DNA from: Pseudomonas marginalis
GTDB taxonomy: Bacteria > Pseudomonadota > Gammaproteobacteria > Pseudomonadales > Pseudomonadaceae
Reading direction: 5' to 3'
Assembly (NCBI RefSeq): GCF_008692035.1
Contig: NZ_VTFG01000002.1
Location: 992,001 to 1,056,000 of the forward strand
DNA length: 64,000 bases
The notes below the pieces were generated by a model. That model was given only the letters and a program-made list of their open reading frames with translations. It was not told the DNA's origin and searched no databases. The position numbers were made by a program, and so were the translations under genes. This document shows positions 32,805 through 40,570 of the stretch, piece by piece; the first letter of the stretch is position 1; each line of letters starts with the position of its first letter.

Positions 32805-34310
32805 ATGACCGATATCGAGAATAAGAACTACATCATTGCCCTTGATCAGGGCACCACCAGTTCCCGGGCAATCATCTTCGATCGCGACGCCAACGTGGTC
32901 TGCACCGCCCAACGTGAATTCACCCAGCACTACCCGCAAGCCGGCTGGGTCGAGCATGACCCGATGGAAATCTTCGCCACCCAGAGCGCGGTGATGGTCG
33001 AGGCCCTGGCACAAGCCGGCCTGCACCATGACCAGGTCGCCGCCATCGGTATCACCAACCAGCGTGAAACCACCGTGGTATGGGACAAGATCACCGGCCG
33101 CCCGATCTACAACGCCATTGTCTGGCAATGCCGCCGCAGCACCGAGATCTGCCAGCAGCTCAAGCGCGACGGCCACGAGCAATACATTAACGACACCACC
33201 GGCCTGGTCACCGACCCGTACTTCTCCGGCACCAAGCTCAAGTGGATCCTCGATAACGTCGAAGGCAGCCGCGAGCGTGCGCGCAACGGCGAGCTGCTGT
33301 TCGGCACCATCGACAGCTGGCTGATCTGGAAATTTACCGGCGGCAAGACCCACGTTACCGACTACACCAACGCCTCGCGCACCATGCTCTTCAACATCCA
33401 CACCCTGGAGTGGGATGCGAAGATGCTGGAGATCCTCGACGTTCCGCGGGAAATGCTGCCGGAAGTGAAGTCTTCCTCCGAGATCTACGGCCGCACCAAA
33501 AGCGGCATCGCCATCGGCGGTATCGCCGGTGACCAGCAAGCGGCCCTGTTCGGCCAGATGTGCGTGGAGGCCGGCCAGGCCAAGAACACCTACGGCACCG
33601 GCTGCTTCCTGCTGATGAATACCGGCGACAAAGCGGTCAAGTCCAAGCACGGCATGCTCACCACCATCGCCTGCGGCCCCCGTGGCGAAGTGGCCTATGC
33701 GCTGGAAGGCGCGGTGTTCAACGGTGGCTCCACCGTGCAATGGCTGCGTGACGAGCTGAAAATCATCGCCGATGCCACCGACACCGAATACTTCGCCGGC
33801 AAGGTCAAGGACAGCAACGGCGTGTACCTGGTCCCGGCCTTCACCGGCCTGGGTGCCCCCTACTGGGACCCGTATGCCCGTGGCGCACTGTTTGGCCTGA
33901 CCCGCGGCGTACGCGTGGATCACATTATTCGTGCCGCCCTGGAGTCGATTGCCTACCAGACCCGCGACGTACTCGACGCCATGCAACAGGACTCGGGCGA
34001 ACGCCTCAAGGCCCTGCGTGTGGACGGCGGTGCGGTGGCCAACAACTTCCTGATGCAATTCCAGGCCGACATCCTCGGCACCCAGGTCGAGCGCCCGCAA
34101 ATGCGCGAAACCACTGCACTCGGCGCCGCCTACCTGGCAGGCCTGGCCTGCGGCTTCTGGGGCAGCCTGGACGAGCTGCGCGGCAAGGCCGTGATCGAGC
34201 GCGAATTCGAACCGCAACTGGAAGAAGCCGCCAAGGAAAAACTCTACGCTGGCTGGCAAAAAGCGGTGAGCCGCACCCGTGACTGGGAGCCCCACGAAGG
34301 CGCCGAATAA
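32805..34310 (+). CDS. glpK: Glycerol kinase
   Basis: The 501-residue FGGY-family kinase makes sn-glycerol 3-phosphate. The N-terminal phosphate loop is ALDQGTTSSRAI (near 12). The glycerol contacts include NQRETTVVWDK and later YNAIVWQCRR. The FGGY signature is near the end (GGAVANNFLMQFQADIL). The length is normal. It lies 76 bases after glpF and is probably cotranscribed with it. It is followed by the repressor gene glpR. Confidence 0.98.
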   Translation: MTDIENKNYIIALDQGTTSSRAIIFDRDANVVCTAQREFTQHYPQAGWVEHDPMEIFATQSAVMVEALAQAGLHHDQVAAIGITNQRETTVVWDKITGRPIYNAIVWQCRRSTEICQQLKRDGHEQYINDTTGLVTDPYFSGTKLKWILDNVEGSRERARNGELLFGTIDSWLIWKFTGGKTHVTDYTNASRTMLFNIHTLEWDAKMLEILDVPREMLPEVKSSSEIYGRTKSGIAIGGIAGDQQAALFGQMCVEAGQAKNTYGTGCFLLMNTGDKAVKSKHGMLTTIACGPRGEVAYALEGAVFNGGSTVQWLRDELKIIADATDTEYFAGKVKDSNGVYLVPAFTGLGAPYWDPYARGALFGLTRGVRVDHIIRAALESIAYQTRDVLDAMQQDSGERLKALRVDGGAVANNFLMQFQADILGTQVERPQMRETTALGAAYLAGLACGFWGSLDELRGKAVIEREFEPQLEEAAKEKLYAGWQKAVSRTRDWEPHEGAE

Positions 34311-34405
34311 GCCATGCGCCGGCCCCATATCGGGTTGTAACTGGCAGGGAGCAGATTCCTGCGTCATCATGGGCCACTTTTGTATGGCAGCCCAAAGGAC
34401 GCCCC

Positions 34406-35161
34406 ATGAATCTGCCTCCCCGCCAGCAGCAAATCCTCGAACTGGTCCGCGAACGCGGCTACGTCAGTATCGAGGAAATGGCGCAGCTATTCGTTGTCAC
34501 CCCGCAAACCATCCGCCGCGATATCAACCAGCTGGCGGACGCCAATCTGCTGCGCCGCTACCACGGCGGCGCGGCCTATGACTCCAGTGTCGAGAACACC
34601 GCCTACGCCATGCGTGCCGACCAGATGCGCGACGAGAAACAGCGCATCGGCGAAGCCATCGCGGCACAAATTCCCGATCACGCCTCGTTGTTCATCAATA
34701 TCGGTACCACTACCGAGTCCATTGCCCGTGCGCTGCTCAATCACAATCACCTGAAAATCATCACCAATAACCTCAACGTCGCCACCATGCTCAGCGCAAA
34801 GGACGACTTCGATGTGTTGCTGACCGGCGGTAATGTGCGCCGTGACGGCGGCGTGGTGGGCCAGGCCAGTGTCGACTTCATCAACCAGTTCAAGGTCGAC
34901 TTCGCGCTGGTGGGTATCAGCGGCATCGACGAGGACGGCAGCCTGCTGGACTTCGACTACCAGGAAGTCCGGGTTTCCCAGGCGATCATCGCCAATGCAC
35001 GCCAGGTGATCCTGGCGGCGGACTCCAGCAAATTCGGGCGCAATGCCATGATTCGACTGGGGCCGATCAGCCTGGTGGACTGCCTGGTGACGGATCAGGA
35101 GCCGGTGCCGGCCCTGGTGCAGTTGTTGAACCAGCATAAGGTTCGCCTGGAAGTCGTATAG
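34406..35161 (+). CDS. glpR: DeoR-family glycerol regulon repressor
   Basis: The 251-residue protein has an N-terminal DeoR HTH (PRQQQILELVRERGYVSIEE and TPQTIRRDINQLA, residues 4-55) and a C-terminal sugar-phosphate-binding DeoRC domain (about 75-235). In pseudomonads GlpR represses the glp genes until glycerol 3-phosphate binds. Position between glpK and glpD is typical. Matching motifs upstream of glpF and glpD are likely targets. Confidence 0.94.
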   Translation: MNLPPRQQQILELVRERGYVSIEEMAQLFVVTPQTIRRDINQLADANLLRRYHGGAAYDSSVENTAYAMRADQMRDEKQRIGEAIAAQIPDHASLFINIGTTTESIARALLNHNHLKIITNNLNVATMLSAKDDFDVLLTGGNVRRDGGVVGQASVDFINQFKVDFALVGISGIDEDGSLLDFDYQEVRVSQAIIANARQVILAADSSKFGRNAMIRLGPISLVDCLVTDQEPVPALVQLLNQHKVRLEVV

Positions 35162-35175
35162 CGTCTGCACTGAAG

Positions 35176-35198
35176 CCATCGGGGGCAAGCCCCGATGG
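35176..35198. repeat. Single REP element after glpR
   Basis: CCATCGGGG and CCCCGATGG form a 9-base stem around GCAAG. It is a lone Pseudomonas REP directly after the glpR stop codon and may also cap the transcript. Confidence 0.65.
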
Positions 35199-35334
35199 CG
35201 ATTTATCCAGCGCCTTTTTCTCGAGCCTGCCCAGGCTTATGTTCACAAATTTTCCTTTTCCCGCCCTTCGATGAGTTTTTTCAATCGAAGTCGGCTGGCT
35301 GTGCCCACGTTTATCAGCTACCATTTTCGCAAAT

Positions 35335-35366
35335 GAACATTAATGTTCGAATTCCAATACGAAAAA
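35335..35366. promoter_or_regulatory. Probable GlpR operator region of glpD
   Basis: The palindrome GAACATTAATGTTC (35335-35348) is followed by ATTCCAATACGAAAAA (35351-35366). The reverse complement of the latter shares 12 of 16 bases with the glpF-proximal site. The region lies just before the glpD ribosome site. Confidence 0.55.
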
Positions 35367-35383
35367 GCTCCCGAGGCCAGTCG

Positions 35384-36922
35384 ATGAACCCTTCTACCTT
35401 GCCTGCTCCACCGCTTGCCGAAGTCTATGACGTTGCCGTAATCGGTGGCGGGATCAACGGCGTCGGCATTGCAGCAGACGCAGCCGGTCGCGGTTTGTCG
35501 GTATTCCTTTGCGAAAAGGACGACCTGGCCAGCCACACCTCCTCCGCCAGCAGCAAGCTGATCCACGGCGGCCTGCGCTACCTCGAACATTACGAATTCC
35601 GCCTGGTACGCGAAGCCCTGGCCGAACGTGAAGTGCTGCTGGCCAAGGCCCCGCACATCGTCAAGCAGATGCGCTTCGTGCTGCCACACCGCCCCCACCT
35701 GCGCCCGGCGTGGATGATCCGTGCCGGCCTGTTCCTCTATGACCACCTGGGCAAGCGCGAGAAACTCGCCGGCTCCAAGAGCCTCAAGTTCGGCCCTGAC
35801 AGCCCGCTGAAAAGCGAAATCACCAAAGGCTTCGAATACTCCGACTGCTGGGTCGACGACGCCCGTCTGGTCGTCCTCAACGCCATGGCCGCCCGTGAAA
35901 AAGGTGCGCATATCCATACCCAGACCCGCTGCATCAGTGCCCATCGCAGCAATGGCATGTGGGACATGAACATGGAACGCGCCGATGGCAGCCTGTTCTC
36001 GATCCGTGCCCGCGCCCTGGTGAACGCCGCCGGCCCGTGGGTCGCCAAGTTCATCAAGGACGACCTGAAGCTGGACTCGCCCTACGGTATCCGCCTGATC
36101 CAGGGCAGCCACCTGATCGTGCCGAAACTGTATGAAGGCGCCCACGCGCACATCCTGCAGAACGAAGACCAGCGCATCGTCTTCACCATTCCGTACCTGA
36201 ACCACCTGACCATCATCGGCACCACCGACCGCGAATACACCGGCGACCCGGCGAAAGTGGCGATCACCGAAGGTGAAACCGACTACATGCTCAAGGTGGT
36301 CAACGCGCACTTCAAGAAACAGCTGAGCCGCGACGACATCGTCCACACCTACTCGGGTGTGCGCCCACTGTGCAACGACGAGTCGGACAACCCGTCGGCC
36401 ATCACCCGTGACTACACCCTGTCGCTGTCCGGTGGTACGGGCGAGGCGCCGATCCTGTCGGTGTTCGGCGGCAAGCTGACCACCTACCGCAAGCTCGCCG
36501 AATCGGCTATGGCGCAACTGGCCCCGTACTTCACGCAGATGCGTCCCAGCTGGACCGCCACCGCCAGCCTGCCCGGCGGCGAGGACATGACCACCCCAGA
36601 AGCCCTGGCCGAGGCCATTGGCAGCAAGTTCGACTGGTTGCCGAGCGAAATCGCGCGCCGCTGGTCCACCACCTATGGCAGCCGCACCTGGCGCCTGCTC
36701 GAAGGCGTGCAGTCGCTGGCTGACCTGGGTGAACATTTGGGCGGCGGCCTCTACACCCGCGAGGTCGACTACCTGTGTGCCGAGGAATGGGTAACCCAGC
36801 CCCAGGACGTGCTGTGGCGCCGGACCAAACTCGGCCTGTTCACCACCCCACAGGAACAGGACAACGTGCAACGCTACCTGTCCAAGGTTGAGCAGACCCG
36901 CAGCAAGATCGAAGCGGCCTGA
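35384..36922 (+). CDS. glpD: Aerobic glycerol-3-phosphate dehydrogenase
   Basis: The 512-residue FAD enzyme oxidises glycerol 3-phosphate to dihydroxyacetone phosphate at the inner membrane and feeds electrons to ubiquinone. The FAD-binding motif is DVAVIGGGINGVGIAADAAG at about residues 14-33. The DAO fold and the C-terminal alpha-glycerophosphate oxidase domain (from about 390) are complete. I choose the ATG at 35384 with GAGG seven bases upstream. The open frame upstream to 35195 crosses the operator and is not coding. Confidence 0.97.
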   Translation: MNPSTLPAPPLAEVYDVAVIGGGINGVGIAADAAGRGLSVFLCEKDDLASHTSSASSKLIHGGLRYLEHYEFRLVREALAEREVLLAKAPHIVKQMRFVLPHRPHLRPAWMIRAGLFLYDHLGKREKLAGSKSLKFGPDSPLKSEITKGFEYSDCWVDDARLVVLNAMAAREKGAHIHTQTRCISAHRSNGMWDMNMERADGSLFSIRARALVNAAGPWVAKFIKDDLKLDSPYGIRLIQGSHLIVPKLYEGAHAHILQNEDQRIVFTIPYLNHLTIIGTTDREYTGDPAKVAITEGETDYMLKVVNAHFKKQLSRDDIVHTYSGVRPLCNDESDNPSAITRDYTLSLSGGTGEAPILSVFGGKLTTYRKLAESAMAQLAPYFTQMRPSWTATASLPGGEDMTTPEALAEAIGSKFDWLPSEIARRWSTTYGSRTWRLLEGVQSLADLGEHLGGGLYTREVDYLCAEEWVTQPQDVLWRRTKLGLFTTPQEQDNVQRYLSKVEQTRSKIEAA

Positions 36923-36936
36923 CAGGCCCGTCGTAC

Positions 36937-36973
36937 AAAAGCCCCTGCGCCGTAAGGCCCAGGGGCTTTTTTA
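36937..36973 (+). terminator. glpD terminator
   Basis: AAAAGCCCCTG and CAGGGGCTTTTTT form a stem with a GC-rich loop, followed by a T-run, 15 bases after the glpD stop codon. Confidence 0.85.
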
Positions 36974-36985
36974 TAGCGCCTGACA

Positions 36986-37030
36986 TTCGGTTTTCCGAAC
37001 GCCACAGGCAAGCCTATTCGGTTTACCGGA
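36986..37030. promoter_or_regulatory. Two AauR-type binding sites upstream of aatJ
   Basis: TTCGGTTTTCCGAA at 36986-36999 fits the AauR motif TTCGG-N4-CCGAA exactly. TTCGGTTTACCGGA at 37017-37030 fits in nine of ten fixed bases. The centres are 31 bases apart, three helical turns, and lie about 90-120 bases upstream of the sigma-54 element, as expected for an enhancer-binding activator. Confidence 0.85.
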
Positions 37031-37106
37031 TCAAACGGTTACATATTTGTCGTCATACAAAATTAATCCTCATGTAAATCAACTTGTTAAGCTTTTATTT
37101 CCGGTC

Positions 37107-37122
37107 TGGCACGACTCATGCT
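37107..37122 (+). promoter_or_regulatory. Sigma-54 promoter of aatJ
   Basis: TGGCACGACTCATGCT matches the -24/-12 consensus TGGCACG-N4-TTGCW in all but one base. It lies about 110 bases before the aatJ start. Confidence 0.82.
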
Positions 37123-37234
37123 CTACACTCCTAGACGATTGCCTGGGACGCTTCAGGAGCCGTCACGGGCATTCGCTGTACAAGAGAGCCGTCTAGCCGG
37201 CTTCATAAAAAAAACAAATGTCGAGGAAGTATTG

Positions 37235-38161
37235 ATGCGCATCGTTCCCCATATCCTGGGCGCAGCTATCGCTGCTGCTCTGATCAGCACTCCAGTTTTT
37301 GCCGCCGAACTCACCGGCACACTGAAGAAAATCAACGACTCCGGCACCATCACCCTCGGGCACCGCGACAGCTCCATTCCGTTTTCCTACATTGCGGATG
37401 GTTCGGGCAAACCTGTGGGCTACTCCCACGACATTCAGCTGGCCATCGTCGAAGCCCTGAAAAAAGACCTGAACAAACCCGATCTGCAGGCCAAGTACAA
37501 CCTGGTCACCTCGCAGACCCGTATTCCGCTGGTTCAGAACGGCACCGTCGACATCGAGTGCGGTTCCACCACCAACAACGCCGAACGCGCCCAGCAAGTC
37601 GCCTTCACCACCAACATCTTCGAAATCGGCACTCGCCTGCTGGTCAAGAAAGACAAGGAAGGCAAGCCTAGCTACGCCGACTTCGCCGACCTGAAGGGCA
37701 AGAACGTCGTGACCACCGCCGGCACCACGTCCGAGCGCATCATCAAGGCGATGAACGCTGACAAGCAGATGGGCATGAACGTCATCTCCGCCAAAGACCA
37801 TGGCGAGTCCTTCCAGATGCTGGAAAGCGGCCGTGCCGTAGCCTTCATGATGGACGACGCCCTGCTGGCCGGTGAAGAAGCCAAGGCCAAGAAGCCGGAT
37901 GACTGGGTCATCACCGGTACTCCACAGTCCTTCGAAGCCTACGCGTGCATGGTTCGCAAAGAAGACCCTGCCTTCAAGAAAGCGGTGGATGACGCCATCG
38001 TTGGCCTGTACAAGTCCGGCGAAATCAACAAGATCTACGCCAAGTGGTTCGAAAGCCCGATCCCACCAAAAAACCTGAACCTGAACTTCCCAATGAGCGA
38101 CAAGGTTAAGGAACTGATCAAGAACCCGACCGACAAGCCGGCGCCTGAAGTAAAAATCTGA
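37235..38161 (+). CDS. aatJ: Glutamate/aspartate periplasmic binding protein
   Basis: The 308-residue protein has a signal peptide (MRIVPHILGAAIAAALISTP, cleaved after VFA before AELTG) and a family 3 solute-binding fold (GTITLGHRDSSIPFSYIADG and later IECGSTTNNAERA). It captures acidic amino acids for the AatQMP permease. I take the ATG at 37235 with GAGGAAG just upstream. The frame is open for 39 further codons over the promoter. A strong hairpin lies between it and aatQ. Confidence 0.92.
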   Translation: MRIVPHILGAAIAAALISTPVFAAELTGTLKKINDSGTITLGHRDSSIPFSYIADGSGKPVGYSHDIQLAIVEALKKDLNKPDLQAKYNLVTSQTRIPLVQNGTVDIECGSTTNNAERAQQVAFTTNIFEIGTRLLVKKDKEGKPSYADFADLKGKNVVTTAGTTSERIIKAMNADKQMGMNVISAKDHGESFQMLESGRAVAFMMDDALLAGEEAKAKKPDDWVITGTPQSFEAYACMVRKEDPAFKKAVDDAIVGLYKSGEINKIYAKWFESPIPPKNLNLNFPMSDKVKELIKNPTDKPAPEVKI

Positions 38162-38178
38162 TTCCTGACTAACCTTAT

Positions 38179-38208
38179 CGCCTGAGGGAGCCAACCCTCC
38201 CTCAGGCG
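38179..38208 (+). promoter_or_regulatory. Stem-loop between aatJ and aatQ
   Basis: A 12-base perfect stem (CGCCTGAGGGAG pairs with CTCCCTCAGGCG) with a 6-base loop lies 17 bases after aatJ. There is no good T-run, so it probably protects the aatJ message or partly ends transcription, giving excess binding protein over permease. Confidence 0.75.
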
Positions 38209-38355
38209 TCTGTTACTACCTGCTGGCTATACTTTGGAACACTCGACCTGGCGGTTTTCGAGCCGATCGCGTGTGCCTGGCGTTCATCGCCAGGCGGGAA
38301 TGGACTTTCCCCAAGCGGGTGCTTGTACATCGATCGATCTCGAGGGGAGACCCTA

Positions 38356-39102
38356 ATGAATTACAACTGGGACTGGGGCGTGTTCTTCAAGTCCACCGGC
38401 GTGGGCAGCGAGACTTATCTCGACTGGTACATCGCCGGCCTGGGCTGGACCATCGCCATCGCTGTCGTGGCATGGATTATCGCCTTGCTGCTGGGCTCCA
38501 TTCTGGGGGTCATGCGCACCGTGCCAAACCGCCTCGTATCAGGCATCGCGACCTGCTACGTGGAGCTGTTTCGTAACGTGCCGCTGCTGGTGCAGCTGTT
38601 CATCTGGTACTTCCTGATACCCGACCTGCTGCCGCAGAACCTGCAGGACTGGTACAAGCAGGACCTTAACCCGACCACCTCGGCCTACCTGAGCGTTGTC
38701 GTGTGCCTGGGCCTGTTCACCGCTGCCCGTGTGTGCGAGCAAGTGCGTACCGGTATCCAGGCGCTGCCACGTGGCCAAGAGGCCGCTGCACGTGCCATGG
38801 GCTTCAAGTTGCCGCAGATCTACTGGAACGTGCTGCTGCCCCAGGCCTACCGGATCATCATTCCGCCGCTTACCTCGGAATTCCTCAACGTCTTCAAGAA
38901 CTCCTCCGTGGCGTCCTTGATCGGCCTGATGGAACTGCTGGCGCAAACCAAACAGACCGCCGAGTTCTCGGCCAACCTGTTTGAAGCCTTCACCCTGGCC
39001 ACGCTGATCTACTTCACCCTGAACATGAGCCTGATGCTGCTGATGCGCGTGGTCGAGAAGAAAGTCGCAGTGCCCGGCCTGATCTCCGTGGGGGGTAAAT
39101 AA
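38356..39102 (+). CDS. aatQ: Glutamate/aspartate ABC permease subunit AatQ
   Basis: The 248-residue inner-membrane protein of the His/Glu/Gln/Arg permease family has about five membrane segments. The EAA loop is EQVRTGIQALPRGQEAAARA followed by MGFKLPQIYWNVLLPQA. An N-terminal extension (WDWGVFFKSTGVGSETYLDW) is typical of GltJ-like subunits. The ATG at 38356 follows GGGGAG. It overlaps aatM as TAATG. It forms the translocation pore with AatM. Confidence 0.92.
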   Translation: MNYNWDWGVFFKSTGVGSETYLDWYIAGLGWTIAIAVVAWIIALLLGSILGVMRTVPNRLVSGIATCYVELFRNVPLLVQLFIWYFLIPDLLPQNLQDWYKQDLNPTTSAYLSVVVCLGLFTAARVCEQVRTGIQALPRGQEAAARAMGFKLPQIYWNVLLPQAYRIIIPPLTSEFLNVFKNSSVASLIGLMELLAQTKQTAEFSANLFEAFTLATLIYFTLNMSLMLLMRVVEKKVAVPGLISVGGK

Positions 39103-39773
39103 TGGAACTCGATTTCAGCGGCATCATCCCCGCCATCCCGGGCCTGTGGAACGGCATGGTCATGACCTTGAAGCTGATGGTCATGGGCGTGATCGGCGGT
39201 ATCGCGCTGGGTACGATCCTGGCACTGATGCGCCTGTCGTCCAGCAAACTGCTGTCCCGGGTGGCCGGCGCCTATGTGAACTACTTCCGCTCGATCCCGC
39301 TGCTGCTGGTGATCACCTGGTTCTACCTGGCGGTGCCGTTCGTGTTGCGTTGGATCACCGGCGAAGACACCCCGATCGGCGCGTTCACCTCCTGCGTCGT
39401 GGCGTTCATGATGTTCGAGGCCGCGTACTTCTGCGAGATCGTGCGGGCCGGCGTGCAGTCGATCCCCAAGGGCCAGATGGCGGCGGCACAGGCAATGGGC
39501 ATGACCTATGGCCAGACCATGCGCCTGATCATCCTGCCCCAGGCGTTCCGCAAGATGACCCCGTTGCTGCTGCAACAGTCGATCATCCTGTTCCAGGACA
39601 CCTCGCTGGTCTACACCGTGGGCCTGGTGGACTTCCTCAACTCCGCCCGTTCCAACGGCGACATCATCGGGCGCTCCAATGAGTTCCTGATCTTCGCCGG
39701 TGTCGTCTACTTCATCATCAGCTTTTCCGCCTCGCTGCTGGTCAAGCGTCTGCAAAAAAGGTTTGCCGTATGA
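39102..39773 (+). CDS. aatM: Glutamate/aspartate ABC permease subunit AatM
   Basis: The 223-residue permease subunit (GltK-like) has five predicted membrane segments and the EAA loop EIVRAGVQSIPKGQMAAAQA then MGMTYGQTMRLIILPQA. Its ATG overlaps the aatQ stop and its stop overlaps the aatP start, so the permease genes are translated together. It pairs with AatQ and couples to AatP. Confidence 0.92.
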   Translation: MELDFSGIIPAIPGLWNGMVMTLKLMVMGVIGGIALGTILALMRLSSSKLLSRVAGAYVNYFRSIPLLLVITWFYLAVPFVLRWITGEDTPIGAFTSCVVAFMMFEAAYFCEIVRAGVQSIPKGQMAAAQAMGMTYGQTMRLIILPQAFRKMTPLLLQQSIILFQDTSLVYTVGLVDFLNSARSNGDIIGRSNEFLIFAGVVYFIISFSASLLVKRLQKRFAV

Positions 39774-40504
39774 TCTCGATCAAGAACATCAACAAGTGGT
39801 ATGGCGACTTCCAGGTGCTGACCGATTGCAGCACCGAGGTTAAAAAAGGCGAAGTGATCGTGGTGTGCGGGCCATCGGGCTCGGGCAAGTCCACCCTGAT
39901 CAAGTGCGTCAACGCGCTGGAACCGTTCCAGAAAGGCGACATAATCGTCGACGGCACCTCCATCGCCGACCCGAAGACCAACCTGCCGAAACTGCGTTCG
40001 CGCGTGGGCATGGTGTTCCAGCACTTCGAGCTGTTCCCGCACCTGACCATCACCGAAAACCTGACCATCGCACAGATCAAGGTGCTCGGCCGCAGCAAGG
40101 AAGAAGCCACCAAGAAAGGCCTGCAACTGCTTGAGCGCGTCGGCCTGTCGGCGCACGCCCACAAGCACCCGGGCCAGCTTTCCGGTGGCCAGCAGCAACG
40201 TGTGGCGATCGCCCGCGCCCTGGCCATGGACCCGATCGTCATGCTGTTCGACGAACCGACCTCGGCCCTCGACCCGGAAATGGTCAACGAAGTACTGGAC
40301 GTGATGGTGCAACTGGCCCAGGAAGGCATGACCATGATGTGCGTCACCCACGAAATGGGCTTTGCCCGCAAAGTGGCCGACCGCGTGATCTTCATGGACG
40401 CCGGCAAGATCATCGAAGACTGCCCGAAGGAAGAGTTCTTCGGCGACATCAGCGCCCGCTCCGAGCGCGCGCAGCACTTCCTTGAGAAAATCCTGCAGCA
40501 CTAA
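39770..40504 (+). CDS. aatP: Glutamate/aspartate ABC ATPase AatP
   Basis: The 244-residue ATPase of the polar amino acid uptake type has Walker A GPSGSGKSTLIKCVN (near 35), signature LSGGQQQRVAIARALAMD, Walker B VMLFDEPTSALDPE and the H-loop VTHEMGFA. It energises AatQM uptake. It overlaps aatM by four bases. The sensor gene aauS follows 66 bases later. Confidence 0.94.
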   Translation: MISIKNINKWYGDFQVLTDCSTEVKKGEVIVVCGPSGSGKSTLIKCVNALEPFQKGDIIVDGTSIADPKTNLPKLRSRVGMVFQHFELFPHLTITENLTIAQIKVLGRSKEEATKKGLQLLERVGLSAHAHKHPGQLSGGQQQRVAIARALAMDPIVMLFDEPTSALDPEMVNEVLDVMVQLAQEGMTMMCVTHEMGFARKVADRVIFMDAGKIIEDCPKEEFFGDISARSERAQHFLEKILQH

Positions 40505-40570
40505 GTACCACCCAGTTGTGGTGAAGGGGCCACCCCCTTCGCCACAACTGGTTGACCCAAGGCATCTGTG

